NCBI RefSeq assembly: GCF_004765815.2
Contig: NZ_SBIS02000007.1
Location: forward strand, 620,001 to 684,000
Length of the DNA: 64,000 nucleotides
Direction of reading: 5' to 3'
Origin: Halorussus salinus
GTDB taxonomy: Archaea > Halobacteriota > Halobacteria > Halobacteriales > Haladaptataceae
Part shown: in pieces, positions 1-7,963 of the stretch
How positions within the stretch are numbered: position 1 is the stretch's first letter
Layout of the letters: the number at the start of each line of letters is the position of its first letter
Program-made: the position numbers and the translations under genes
Notes under the pieces: generated by a model
Seen by the model: only the letters and a program-made list of their open reading frames with translations
Told to the model about the DNA's origin: nothing
The model's database searches: none

Positions 1-846
1 ATTCCCCAATCCTTCGCCGAGGAGACCATCACCGTCCCCTTCAACGACGCGGAGGCCGTCCGCGAGGTATTCGAGGCCCACGGCGACGACATCGCGGCGA
101 TTCTCACCGAGCCGATTCTGGGCAACTGCGCGTCGGTCGGGCCTGTAGAGGGCTACCTCGACAGCCTGCGCGAGATTACCGACGACCACGGCGCGCTCCT
201 GATTTTCGACGAGGTGATGACCGGGTTCCGCGTCGGCGGGCTTCAGTGCGCCCAAGGCAAGTTCGGCGTCACGCCCGACCTGACGACGTTCGCCAAGGTC
301 ATCGGCGGCGGGTTCCCCGTGGGCGCAATCGGGGGTCCCGCCGAAATCATGGAGTCGTTCACGCCGACCGGCGACGTGTTCCAAGCGGGCACCTACTCGG
401 GCCACCCGCTCTCGCTGACCGCCGGACTGGAGATGCTCCGCTACGCCGCCGAAAACGACGTGTACGACCACCTCGCCGACCTCGGCGAACAGATGCGCTC
501 GGGGCTGACCGACCTCCTCGAAGACCACGCGCCCGAGTACACCGTCACGGGCTACGACAGCATGTTCAAGGTCGTCTTCACCCGCGACGGCCCCCGCGAC
601 CGGCAGGGCCAGTGCGATGCCGGATGCCGACAGGACCCCGACTGCCCCCGGTTCGACTACTGTCCGAAGAACAAGGCAGACGTAAACGCCGCCGAGACCG
701 AGCGGTGGGAGCGCCTGTTCTGGCCCGCGATGCGCGACGAGGGCGTCTTCCTGACGGCCAACCAGTACGAGTCGCAGTTCATCAGCTACGCCCACACCGA
801 GGAGGACGTAGCGGAGACGCTGGAAGCGTACAAAGAAGCGCTGTAG
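1..846 (+). CDS. hemL: Glutamate-1-semialdehyde 2,1-aminomutase, 3' part
   Basis: PLP-dependent cytoplasmic enzyme that converts glutamate-1-semialdehyde to 5-aminolevulinate, the precursor of all tetrapyrroles. The frame is already open at base 1, so the N-terminal part is outside the window; 281 codons remain. The visible part has the class-III aminotransferase core: [11 protein letters not shown], with the Asp expected to hold the PLP ring nitrogen, and FAKVIGGG, whose Lys codon at 295-297 is the expected Schiff-base lysine. Bases 613-663 encode a short insert with four cysteines (C-x3-C-x5-C-x5-C) ahead of the C-terminal domain, which could bind metal or a cluster; this is inference. hemC and hemD lie on the same strand 2.3 kb downstream. 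The family call is secure. Confidence 0.95.
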   Translation: MPQSFAEETITVPFNDAEAVREVFEAHGDDIAAILTEPILGNCASVGPVEGYLDSLREITDDHGALLIFDEVMTGFRVGGLQCAQGKFGVTPDLTTFAKVIGGGFPVGAIGGPAEIMESFTPTGDVFQAGTYSGHPLSLTAGLEMLRYAAENDVYDHLADLGEQMRSGLTDLLEDHAPEYTVTGYDSMFKVVFTRDGPRDRQGQCDAGCRQDPDCPRFDYCPKNKADVNAAETERWERLFWPAMRDEGVFLTANQYESQFISYAHTEEDVAETLEAYKEAL

Positions 847-972
847 CGACCGGCGTATTGTAGTGACCTCCACCACCGTAACGTAGCGTCGCTGTGCGGG
901 TAGGTCACGCGAGCCGTTCGGCCCACCGTCGCACGATTATTGCCGCTGTCCGCCGACCGCGTTCCGGCAAAT

Positions 973-982
973 ATTTTATATT
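973..982 (+). promoter_or_regulatory. TATA box for the membrane protein at 1005
   Basis: An AT-rich block (ATTTTATATT) sits in otherwise GC-rich DNA, about 27 bases before the ATG at 1005. This is the spacing seen for leaderless haloarchaeal transcripts. Confidence 0.6.
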
Positions 983-1004
983 TCTCTCCGAAGTCGGCGC
1001 GTAG

Positions 1005-1706
1005 ATGACCGACGAGACGCGGCGCGTGACCGTTCGGTCCCGGTGGGCGACGGGAGTCGAACTGGGCGTCCTCGGGTGGCCCGCGACGTTCGGAGCAGTC
1101 GGACTCGGGTTCTTCGTTCCGGGTCTCGGCGTGGAGAGCGGCGAGTTCGCCGAGACGTTAGCACTGCTGGCGGTCCTCTCGCTCGTCGTCGGAGTCGCAC
1201 TCCGACTGTTGCTCGCAGTGACGCTCTACTTCGACGCGACGCGAGTGTACGAGTCGGACGCCGACTGGGACCCGTCGCCGGTGGTGTACGCGCTCGGCGG
1301 TCTCTTTCTCGCGTCGCTGACCGGTCTCGTCTACCTCCTCAAGCGCCACGACTACGTCGAACCGCCCGCGGTCCGTGGGGGTTGGTGGTACGGCGTGGGT
1401 GGAGCGTTCGCCGCGATGGTCCTCGTTCCGACGGCGACGTTACTCGTCGGTTCGACGGGAATCCAGCTGTCGAACGAGGCGATGGCGACGTTTCCGGAGT
1501 TCGGACTGTCGCTACTTCTCTGCGGCGTGCTACCGATTGCGATATACAAAGATGCCGTCTACGTGCGCGCCACCGACCGCCGCTGGTCGCCGAACCCGGT
1601 CGTCTACCTGCTGGGGACCTTCGTCACCGCCTTCCTGCCGGTCGTTCCGGCCGTCGTGAGCGGCTACTACCTCTACAAACGCCACGAACACGTCGGCACG
1701 CCCTGA
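1005..1706 (+). CDS. Membrane protein with a duplicated 'D-A-x-Y/V...W-x-P...V-V-Y' module
   Basis: Unrecognised integral membrane protein of 233 residues with about five hydrophobic segments (near residues 20-40, 48-70, 90-112, 128-150 and 165-225). The same module occurs twice. The first copy reads YFDATRVYES..DWDPSPVVYAL ending in YLLKRHDYV; the second reads YKDAVYVRAT..RWSPNPVVYLL ending in YYLYKRHEHVGTP. Each copy has an amphipathic Asp/Arg stretch, a W-x-P-(S/N)-P turn, a membrane span and a basic Lys-Arg-His tail. The next gene carries one copy of the same module, so the two are probably duplicates. No catalytic motif is visible and the function is unknown. The start is supported by the TATA box at the right distance. 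Confidence 0.8.
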   Translation: MTDETRRVTVRSRWATGVELGVLGWPATFGAVGLGFFVPGLGVESGEFAETLALLAVLSLVVGVALRLLLAVTLYFDATRVYESDADWDPSPVVYALGGLFLASLTGLVYLLKRHDYVEPPAVRGGWWYGVGGAFAAMVLVPTATLLVGSTGIQLSNEAMATFPEFGLSLLLCGVLPIAIYKDAVYVRATDRRWSPNPVVYLLGTFVTAFLPVVPAVVSGYYLYKRHEHVGTP

Positions 1707-1730
1707 CGGCGCGGTTCGGAGTGCGACACC

Positions 1731-1739
1731 GGTTTATCG
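1731..1739 (+). promoter_or_regulatory. TATA box for the membrane protein at 1761
   Basis: GGTTTATCG lies about 26 bases upstream of the ATG at 1761, in a 54-base gap, suggesting that the second membrane gene has its own leaderless promoter. Confidence 0.55.
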
Positions 1740-1760
1740 CTTCGTTCCTAACACGACGCC

Positions 1761-2231
1761 ATGAGCAGTGAACGGACCAACCGGGGCCGGATACGACGCC
1801 GCCAGTCCCACCACTGGTACTGGGTGGCCGCCATCCCCGCGGGCTTTCTCCTCTGGGTCCTGACGGTCGGGTGGCTCGCGCTCGCCTCGTCGTGGGAGGC
1901 GTTCGGGTTCGGTACCGACCTCGTGAACCTCTCGCTGGTCGCGCTCGGAGTGCCCTTCGCCTTCCTGACGGCGTACTTCCCGGTGGCGGTCTACCGGGAC
2001 GCCGACTACGTGAACCGCACGAGCGGGCAGTGGGCACCCAACCCGATGCGACAGGCGCTGTTGGCCGCGCCCGGAATCGTCCTGCTGGTCGCCGTCGCGG
2101 TGGCGGCGGCGGTGTACGACCTCCCGCCGACGTGGCCGGTCGTGGCCGGATTCGCGGCCAGCGTTCCCTTCGCGCTCTACTACCTCAAGGAGCGCCGCGA
2201 GCGCGTCGGGACACCCGACGTGCCGTGGTGA
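1761..2231 (+). CDS. Membrane protein, single-module relative of the upstream gene
   Basis: Protein of 156 residues with about four hydrophobic segments (residues 20-42, 55-75, 95-115 and 122-142). It contains the same module found twice in the gene before it: YRDADYVNRT..QWAPNPMRQAL, then a membrane span and YYLKERRERVGTP. The shared C-terminal ending (K-x-R-x-E/R-x-VGTP) makes common ancestry likely. The function is unknown. The basic N-terminal stretch (NRGRIRRRQSHH) would stay in the cytoplasm under the positive-inside rule. It has its own TATA box. Confidence 0.8.
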   Translation: MSSERTNRGRIRRRQSHHWYWVAAIPAGFLLWVLTVGWLALASSWEAFGFGTDLVNLSLVALGVPFAFLTAYFPVAVYRDADYVNRTSGQWAPNPMRQALLAAPGIVLLVAVAVAAAVYDLPPTWPVVAGFAASVPFALYYLKERRERVGTPDVPW

Positions 2232-2240
2232 CGCGCGAAA

Positions 2241-2606
2241 TTAGTGAATCGGCTCGACGACGAGGTGCGCGTTTTCGAGGTACGGCCGCTTCTCTCGACC
2301 GTCGGCTTCGAAACCGACGACGCCGTGTTCCGCGAGCGTGCCGAGGTCGCGGCTGACCTGTGCCTTGTCGCGTTCGACGCGCCGAGCGAGTGCGCGGACC
2401 GATTCGACCTCCTCGCGGTCGAGAACGTCGATCAACTCGCGGCGCTTCTCGGTCAGGACTCGTTCGGCGCTCTCGTGACTGAGGACGTGGGCACCGTCCA
2501 TCCCACCCATCGCCAGCGCTCTGGCCATCTGTGCCCGACGCTCTACGCGTTCGGCGTCGTCTTCGGGAGCGTTCTCGGTGGCGTCGCGTTGCGTGGATTC
2601 AGACAT
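2241..2606 (-). CDS. HTH DNA-binding protein, HVO_A0114-like, putative antitoxin
   Basis: Small winged-HTH protein of 121 residues. After an acidic N-terminus, residues 48-115 read as the HVO_A0114-type DNA-binding fold: TEKRRELIDVLDREE, then VESVRALARRVERD as the helix-turn-helix and QVSRDLGTLAEHGVVGF as the recognition helix and wing, with KRPYLENAHL closing the domain. In haloarchaea this family is commonly found beside TumE-family toxins (as I recall from annotation). Here a TumE-like gene starts 168 bp away on the opposite strand, so this is probably the cognate antitoxin and autorepressor. A TATA-like sequence (TTTATACC on the minus strand near 2643-2650) would serve it. A general transcription regulator is the alternative. 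Confidence 0.75.
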   Translation of the reverse strand: MSESTQRDATENAPEDDAERVERRAQMARALAMGGMDGAHVLSHESAERVLTEKRRELIDVLDREEVESVRALARRVERDKAQVSRDLGTLAEHGVVGFEADGREKRPYLENAHLVVEPIH

Positions 2607-2774
2607 TAGTCTCTCCTCTTACTGTTGAGTTCTTCGCACAACGGTATAAACGTTCGGCGGGTCGAATTTCAAATACCATGAGGGCACACGCTGGTTTGCA
2701 GGTCCGCCGCCGACCGGAGCTTGCGGGTCGGTCGTGACCGAAAGCGGAGACGGAGCTATCCCGAGTGAGAGTAC

Positions 2775-3113
2775 GTGCCTACGTTCAATTATCGGTACGG
2801 TGTCGGAAGCTATCGGGCGAAGGAGTATCAAATCGGTGTCCGTGCCGAGCCGGAGGTATACGACAGGGAGTCGTTCGCGGTAGTCCTGTTCTACACCCGT
2901 TCCAACGGCGAATACGTCGAAGTGGCGAAGATAGACGACAGCGAACACGAGGAGGGTACCGTCCACTTCGACCGCTACTACCGGGCCGACGGAGCGAACC
3001 GGAAGGATTTCGACGTAGACGTAGACTCGCTGTTCGAGGCCGAAGATCTCGTCAAGGACAACTGGCGTCGGTACGCTCGACTCTACGAGGAGAACCACGA
3101 GGGACAAGACTGA
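2775..3113 (+). CDS. tumE: TumE-family toxin-like protein
   Basis: Small protein of 112 residues that I recognise as the TumE (formerly DUF6516) toxin type. A beta-rich N-terminus is followed by FAVVLFYTRSNG, KIDDSEHEEGTVHFDRYY and a C-terminal helix, LVKDNWRRYARLYEE. The start is GTG; an in-frame stop at 2766-2768 excludes a longer protein. The HTH partner at 2241-2606 is divergent, whereas TumE modules usually run in one direction with the toxin first, so the layout is unusual. Both genes would share the 168-bp intergenic DNA and could be controlled together by the HTH protein. The cellular target is unknown to me. Assignment is by resemblance, not by a search. Confidence 0.65.
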   Translation: MPTFNYRYGVGSYRAKEYQIGVRAEPEVYDRESFAVVLFYTRSNGEYVEVAKIDDSEHEEGTVHFDRYYRADGANRKDFDVDVDSLFEAEDLVKDNWRRYARLYEENHEGQD

Positions 3114-3178
3114 CCCGCGAACTGGCCCCTGCCACAAGAACGAACAAGTGTTTCAACCTCCGACGCCGACCCTCTCCT

Positions 3179-4321
3179 ATGAGCAACCACGGCACCGAGA
3201 TACGCCTCGCCACGCGGGGGTCGGACCTCGCGCTCCGGCAGGCGGGCGAAGTGAAGGCGGCACTGGAAGACCGACGCTTCTCGGTCGAACTGGTCGAAGT
3301 CGAGACGACCGGCGACGAGATTCAGGACGAACTCATCCACCGACTCGGCAAGACCGGCGCGTTCGTCCGGAGTTTGGACCAGAAGGTAATCGACGGGGAA
3401 CTGGACGGCGCGATTCACTCGATGAAGGACATGCCGACCGAGAGTCCCGAAGAACTAGTCGTCGCGGCCATCCCCGAGCGCGCGAGCGCCAACGACGTAC
3501 TCATCACGCCCGACGGGACGCAACTGGACGAGCTACCGGAGGGCGCGACGGTCGGCACGTCCAGCCTCCGGCGGAAGGCCCAACTGCTCCACCGTCGGCC
3601 CGACCTGAACGTCGAACCGCTCCGGGGGAACGTGGACACCCGCGCCGAGAAGCTCCTCGCGCCCGCGCTGCAGGCAGAACACGAGCGCCGGACCGAGGCC
3701 GAGAAGGAGAAGCAGTCCGACAAGGCGATGGCCCAGAAGGGCCACAAGAAGGAGTACGAGGGCGAGTTCGACCGGACCGTCGAGGAGTGGTTCAACGACC
3801 TCGCCGAGGTCGAGCGCCGGGCACTCGAACGGGAAGTCGAGACCCAGTTCGACGCCATCGTCCTCGCGCAGGCCGGACTGGAGCGTAGCGGTCTCGCCCA
3901 CCACCTCGAATACGTGGAACTGCCCAAAAGCGAGTTCGTGCCCGCGCCGGGGCAGGGCGCGCTCGCGGTGACGGCGCTCGACGGCGACCTCGCGGAAGAC
4001 CTGAACACGGTGCTGGACCACCCGCGGACCCGCGTCGAGACGACCGTCGAACGGACCCTCCTCGCGGAGTTGGGCGGCGGATGCGTCGCGCCGATGGGCG
4101 TCCACGGCCTGATTCAGGGCGAGAACGTCCACGTGGACGTGCAGGTGTTCTCCCAAGACGGCTCGGAAATCGTGGAGGCGAGCCGTGACGTGCCCGTCGA
4201 GAACCACGTCTCGGCCGCCAAGGACCTCGCCGCGGACCTCGCCGAGCGCGGTGCCGACGACCTCATCGCCGCCGCAAAGCGCGACGAGACGCCCGAAGCG
4301 AAACGCGACGCGGGGCGATGA
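3179..4321 (+). CDS. hemC: Porphobilinogen deaminase (hydroxymethylbilane synthase)
   Basis: Joins four porphobilinogen molecules into hydroxymethylbilane. The protein has 380 residues: IRLATRGSDLALRQ at the N-terminus, HSMKDMP with catalytic Asp84, GTSSLRRKAQL, RGNVDTR at 150-155 and the cofactor cysteine Cys302 in LAELGGGCVAPMG, which holds the dipyrromethane primer. Bacterial enzymes have about 310 residues; the extra length is a charged Lys/Glu-rich insert at residues 160-223, between RGNVDTR and FDAIVLAQAGL. The ATG at 3179 starts exactly at the conserved domain; the open frame upstream is GC-rich read-through. Its stop overlaps the hemD start (ATGA), so the two are one operon. Confidence 0.96.
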   Translation: MSNHGTEIRLATRGSDLALRQAGEVKAALEDRRFSVELVEVETTGDEIQDELIHRLGKTGAFVRSLDQKVIDGELDGAIHSMKDMPTESPEELVVAAIPERASANDVLITPDGTQLDELPEGATVGTSSLRRKAQLLHRRPDLNVEPLRGNVDTRAEKLLAPALQAEHERRTEAEKEKQSDKAMAQKGHKKEYEGEFDRTVEEWFNDLAEVERRALEREVETQFDAIVLAQAGLERSGLAHHLEYVELPKSEFVPAPGQGALAVTALDGDLAEDLNTVLDHPRTRVETTVERTLLAELGGGCVAPMGVHGLIQGENVHVDVQVFSQDGSEIVEASRDVPVENHVSAAKDLAADLAERGADDLIAAAKRDETPEAKRDAGR

Positions 4322-5073
4322 CGAGCGGAACCCGACGCGACGTGCGCGCGGCCGTCTTCCGCCCGGACGACGAACGACTCGCCGCGGCGGTCGAACTGCT
4401 GGACTCACTCGGTGCCGACCCGGTGGCCGACCCGATGCTGGAGGTCCGGCCGACTGGCGACGCGCCCGCCGACGGCGCGTACGTGATTCTGACGAGCAAG
4501 ACCGGCGTGGAGTTGGCCGCCGACGCGGGGTGGGACCCCGGCGACGCGACCGTCTGCGCAATCGGCGAGAGTACCGCCGACGCGCTCCGCGACGCTGACT
4601 ACGAGGTGGACCTCGTTCCCGACGAGTACTCCTCGTCCGGACTGGTCGAAGCGCTCGGTAGCGAAGTCGAAGGCGAGCGCGTCGAAGTCGCCCGGAGCGA
4701 CCACGGGAGTGAAGTCCTGACCGACGGTCTCCGGGACGCCGGAGCGGCCGTAAACGAAACTACGCTATATCAATTGGTCCGGCCGGAGGGGTCGGGCGAG
4801 TCCGCCGCACTCGCCGCCGAGGGCGGTCTCGACGCCGCTCTGTTCACTTCTTCGCTGACGGTGGCCCACTTCTTGGACGCCGCCGAGGAGCGCGGCGTCC
4901 GCGAGGAGGCAATCGAGGGGCTGAACGAGGCGGTCGTCGGCGCTATCGGCGAACCGACTCGGGAGACGGCCGAGGCGGAGGGCATCGAAGTTGACGTGGT
5001 TCCCGAGGTCGCCGACTTCGAGGAGTTGGCCTGCGAGGTCGTGGAAGCGGCCGCGCCGACGTACCACGAGTAG
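4318..5073 (+). CDS. hemD: Uroporphyrinogen-III synthase
   Basis: Closes hydroxymethylbilane with inversion of ring D to give uroporphyrinogen III, the branch point to siroheme, cobalamin and heme. The protein has 251 residues with the two-lobed fold of the family: AAVFRPDDERLAAAVELLDSLG at the start, YVILTSKTGVE in lobe 1, DALRDADYEVDLVPDEYSS..LVEAL at the hinge, then ALFTSSLTVAHFLDA and VVGAIGEPTRETAEAEGIEVDVVP in lobe 2. Sequence conservation in this family is low, and the assignment gains much from the 4-base overlap with hemC. Confidence 0.92.
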   Translation: MTSGTRRDVRAAVFRPDDERLAAAVELLDSLGADPVADPMLEVRPTGDAPADGAYVILTSKTGVELAADAGWDPGDATVCAIGESTADALRDADYEVDLVPDEYSSSGLVEALGSEVEGERVEVARSDHGSEVLTDGLRDAGAAVNETTLYQLVRPEGSGESAALAAEGGLDAALFTSSLTVAHFLDAAEERGVREEAIEGLNEAVVGAIGEPTRETAEAEGIEVDVVPEVADFEELACEVVEAAAPTYHE

Positions 5074-5315
5074 CGATTCGCTGGCGACGCCGGTTCTCGA
5101 ACCGCTGTTTGGCGGATTTTCACCGTCGATTGGATGCGGCCGGTGACGCGGACCACCGGCGAACGCTCGGCGACTCCTCTCGCAGGACGCGCCGCGGTCG
5201 CGCTCGCGTTCTCGCGGTCACGAGGACCGCGTCAGCACGCGCCGGTCCGAAACGTGGAGCGAGTGCCGGAGGTCGGAATCCCGCCACCTAACGTCCGAAA
5301 CGAGCGAGACACAGA

Positions 5316-5325
5316 ACTTTATACG
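5316..5325 (+). promoter_or_regulatory. TATA box for the RecJ-like gene
   Basis: ACTTTATACG lies about 28 bases before the ATG at 5350, fitting a leaderless or very short-leader transcript. Confidence 0.6.
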
Positions 5326-5349
5326 TAATAGCGACTTACCTCTCCCCGA

Positions 5350-6798
5350 ATGGCTTCCGCTGGTCCCGTCCCCGCCCTCGCCGACCGCGCCGCTCGATGC
5401 GCCGACCGACTGCGGGACGCCGACGAGGTGTTGCTCGCGTCCCACATCGACGCCGACGGCCTGACGAGTGCCGCGATAGCCTCCTCGGCGCTCGAACGCG
5501 CCGGAATTCCGTTCGAGACCGTCTTCAGCAAGCAGTTGGACGCCGAGGAGATAGCGTCCATCGCGGCGACCGACTACGAAACCGTCCTCTTTACCGACTT
5601 CGGGAGCGGCCAGTTGGACATCATCGCGGACCACGAGAAGGCGGGCGATTTCACGCCCGTCATCGCCGACCACCACCAGCCAGCCGACCCCGACACGGAG
5701 TTCCACCTGAATCCGCTCCTGTTCGACGTGGACGGGTCGTCGGAACTCTCGGGCGCGGGCGCGGCGTACGTCCTCGCACGCGCGTTGGAGTCTAACGGGA
5801 CCGACAACCGCGACTTGGCTGGACTCGCGGTCGTCGGTGCGGTCGGCGACATGCAGACCACCGACGGCGAGCTGGTCGGCGCGAACCAGTCCATCGTCGC
5901 GGAGGGCGAGGAGGCGGGCGTCGTCGAATCCCGGACCGACTTGGCGATGTACGGCAAGCAGACCCGCCCGCTCCCGAAGATGCTGGAGTATTCGAGCGAC
6001 ACGCGCATTCCCGGCATCACGAACAACGAGAACGGTGTCCTCCGATTTTTGGACGGACTCGACGTGCGACTCAAGGACGACGACGGCGAGTGGCGCTGTT
6101 GGGTGGACCTGACCGAGGAGGAACGGAGTACCGTCTCGAACGCGCTCATCCAGCGCGCGCTCTCGAAGGGCGTCTCCCCCGACAAAATCGACCGACTCGT
6201 CGGAACTGCCTACACCCTCACCGACGAACCCGAGGGGACCGAACTCCGGGACGTGAGCGAGTTCTCGACGCTCCTGAACGCGACGGCCAGATACGAGCGC
6301 GCCGATGTGGGACTCGCGGTGTGTCTAGGCGACCGCGACGGCGCACTCGACCAAGCAAGAGAACTCCTGCGGAACCACCGCCGGAACCTCTCCGAGGGAC
6401 TCCAACTCGTCAAGCGCGAGGGCGTCGAGACCGAGGAGAACGTCCAGTGGTTCCACGCCGAGGACCGCATCCGCGAGACCATCGTCGGCATCGTCGCCGG
6501 GATGGCGGTCGGGGCCGAGGGCATCGACCGCGGGACGCCCATCCTCGCGTTCGCGGAGAAGACCGAGGAGAGCGACGAGGAGGGCGGCGAGGTGACGGAG
6601 GTCAAAGTCTCGGCGCGCGGCACGCCCTCGCTCACCCGCCGGGGTCTGGACCTCTCGGTCGTGATGCGCGAGGCCTCCCAAGCCGTCGGCGGCGACGGCG
6701 GCGGGCACAACGTCGCCGCGGGCGCGACGGTGCCCAAGGGGACCGAAGACGAGTTCGTCGCGCTCGCCGACGAATTGGTCGGCGAGCAGTTGGGCTGA
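5350..6798 (+). CDS. RecJ-like DHH-family single-strand nuclease
   Basis: DHH/DHHA1 phosphoesterase of 482 residues, of the archaeal RecJ/GAN type, likely a 5'-3' single-strand exonuclease used in repair or Okazaki-fragment processing. Motif I is SHIDADG (residues 31-37; more often SHNDADG, so the first metal ligand position has Ile next to it), motif II is TDFGSG with Asp83, motif III is ADHHQP with Asp107-His108-His109, and motif IV is VGDMQ with Asp167. The C-terminal DHHA1 domain has the Gly-rich substrate loop GGDGGGHNVAAGA. Archaeal RecJ-like proteins can bind CMG or act on RNA, and I cannot tell which paralog this is. It is monocistronic, with its own promoter. Confidence 0.88.
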   Translation: MASAGPVPALADRAARCADRLRDADEVLLASHIDADGLTSAAIASSALERAGIPFETVFSKQLDAEEIASIAATDYETVLFTDFGSGQLDIIADHEKAGDFTPVIADHHQPADPDTEFHLNPLLFDVDGSSELSGAGAAYVLARALESNGTDNRDLAGLAVVGAVGDMQTTDGELVGANQSIVAEGEEAGVVESRTDLAMYGKQTRPLPKMLEYSSDTRIPGITNNENGVLRFLDGLDVRLKDDDGEWRCWVDLTEEERSTVSNALIQRALSKGVSPDKIDRLVGTAYTLTDEPEGTELRDVSEFSTLLNATARYERADVGLAVCLGDRDGALDQARELLRNHRRNLSEGLQLVKREGVETEENVQWFHAEDRIRETIVGIVAGMAVGAEGIDRGTPILAFAEKTEESDEEGGEVTEVKVSARGTPSLTRRGLDLSVVMREASQAVGGDGGGHNVAAGATVPKGTEDEFVALADELVGEQLG

Positions 6799-6816
6799 TT
6801 TCGAGACCGTTCCGGA

Positions 6817-7593
6817 CTACTCGACGTACTCGGTGAGAACGTCCTTCGCCGTGTCGCCGAGATTCTGCACGTCCTCGCTCGTGAGGTGGAACTTCGGCTC
6901 CCAGTCGGAGAGGCCGAGGTAGTCGCTGACGACGAACATCGCGGCGGCGTCCGCGCCGCGGTAGTCGGCGACCGCGAACACCGCCGAGGCCTCCATCTCG
7001 ACGGTGAGGACGCCTTCGTTGGCGTACTCCTCGACCTCGCGCTTGGTCTCCCGGTAGATGGCGTCGGTCGTCCACGTCGGGCCGACGTGGACGGTCTCGC
7101 CGCGCTCGTCCAGCAGTCCCGTCGTCGCATCGAATAGTTCGTCGGTCGGGGAGGCGTACTTCTCGGACTCGACGTAGTGGTGGGACGTGCCCTCGTCGCG
7201 GATGGCCCGGTCGGGAACGACGAACTCGCCCATCTCGACCGATTCGTCGAGACACCCCGCGATGCCGACCGAGAGGAACGCCTCCACGCCGTCGGCGATA
7301 AGTTCGTCCAGTAGCATCACGGCAGTCGGCGCGCCGATGCCGAAGTTACCCATGACGCCAACGGTGTAATCCGTGTCTGCGAAGCAGTACAGTTGCCCGT
7401 AGTAGTGGTCCACGGTCTCGCCCTCGTAGGTCTCGGTCAGGTAGTCCATCAACCCGCGACTGTAGCACAGGACGACCGCCTCGGGCGGTTCTGACACGTC
7501 GCCGTCCGCCTGCGACGCGCGGTAATCGGCGTGCTCCTCGGGCGTGACGAGGGGTTCTGCGCCGTGTTTGTCCGGGAAATTCGGAAACGTCAT
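6817..7593 (-). CDS. Nucleoside phosphorylase (PNP/UDP family)
   Basis: Cytoplasmic enzyme of 258 residues that splits nucleosides with phosphate to a base and ribose-1-phosphate. The family fold shows GNFGIGAPTAVMLLDELI (phosphate/ribose site), FLSVGIAGCLDESVEMGEF, and the ribose-binding motif VEMEASAVFAVA with its conserved Met-Glu, followed by FVVSDYLG containing the Asp of the base site. The sequence is closest to the uridine/guanosine phosphorylase group used by haloarchaea to feed the pentose bisphosphate (AMP salvage) route; base specificity cannot be read from sequence. It is convergent with the RecJ-like gene. Confidence 0.85.
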   Translation of the reverse strand: MTFPNFPDKHGAEPLVTPEEHADYRASQADGDVSEPPEAVVLCYSRGLMDYLTETYEGETVDHYYGQLYCFADTDYTVGVMGNFGIGAPTAVMLLDELIADGVEAFLSVGIAGCLDESVEMGEFVVPDRAIRDEGTSHHYVESEKYASPTDELFDATTGLLDERGETVHVGPTWTTDAIYRETKREVEEYANEGVLTVEMEASAVFAVADYRGADAAAMFVVSDYLGLSDWEPKFHLTSEDVQNLGDTAKDVLTEYVE

Positions 7594-7963
7594 CGCTCGC
7601 CTGTATCCAGACCATCGTCAAGTGACTTGCGACGGTAAGGTAATCGGTATTAATCCTCATACGTCGGACGTTCCGGCGTGTTCGGTAGCGAGGAGTCGAT
7701 TCTCGGCGATCCGAGGAGGACCGACCGAGTTGCCGAAGGGACGATTTCGTATAGCGGTAGAAGATTTATGTAATCTCCTCGGCCGACTCACCGGCGGTCT
7801 CCCAGCGCCGCGAATCGACCGCGCCGAGCGCCGAGGAGCGACCGAATCGGTCGGGCGAACCACCCGAGGAATCGGCCGTATCGGACGCGTCCGGCCGTCC
7901 TGTAGTCGGAGAGAATAAATACGTGTGGGAGAGACGGGACAAATACTGAGACCACTGCGAGCC
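7594..7963 (+). other. Intergenic region with two promoter-like sites upstream of aspS
   Basis: 370 bases between the divergent nucleoside phosphorylase and aspS. Two AT-rich elements are visible on the plus strand: GATTTATGTAATC near 7762-7774 and GAATAAATACG near 7912-7922. The second suits a short leader for aspS; the first would give a leader of about 170 nt. A near-perfect palindrome CGACCGAATCGGTCG lies between them at 7839-7853. I see no convincing short gene. Confidence 0.4.

Noticed and set aside
7925-7963. A GTG start that would lengthen AspRS by 13 residues
   Set aside because: The added residues have no counterpart in the family and would begin on top of the TATA-like element at 7912-7922.
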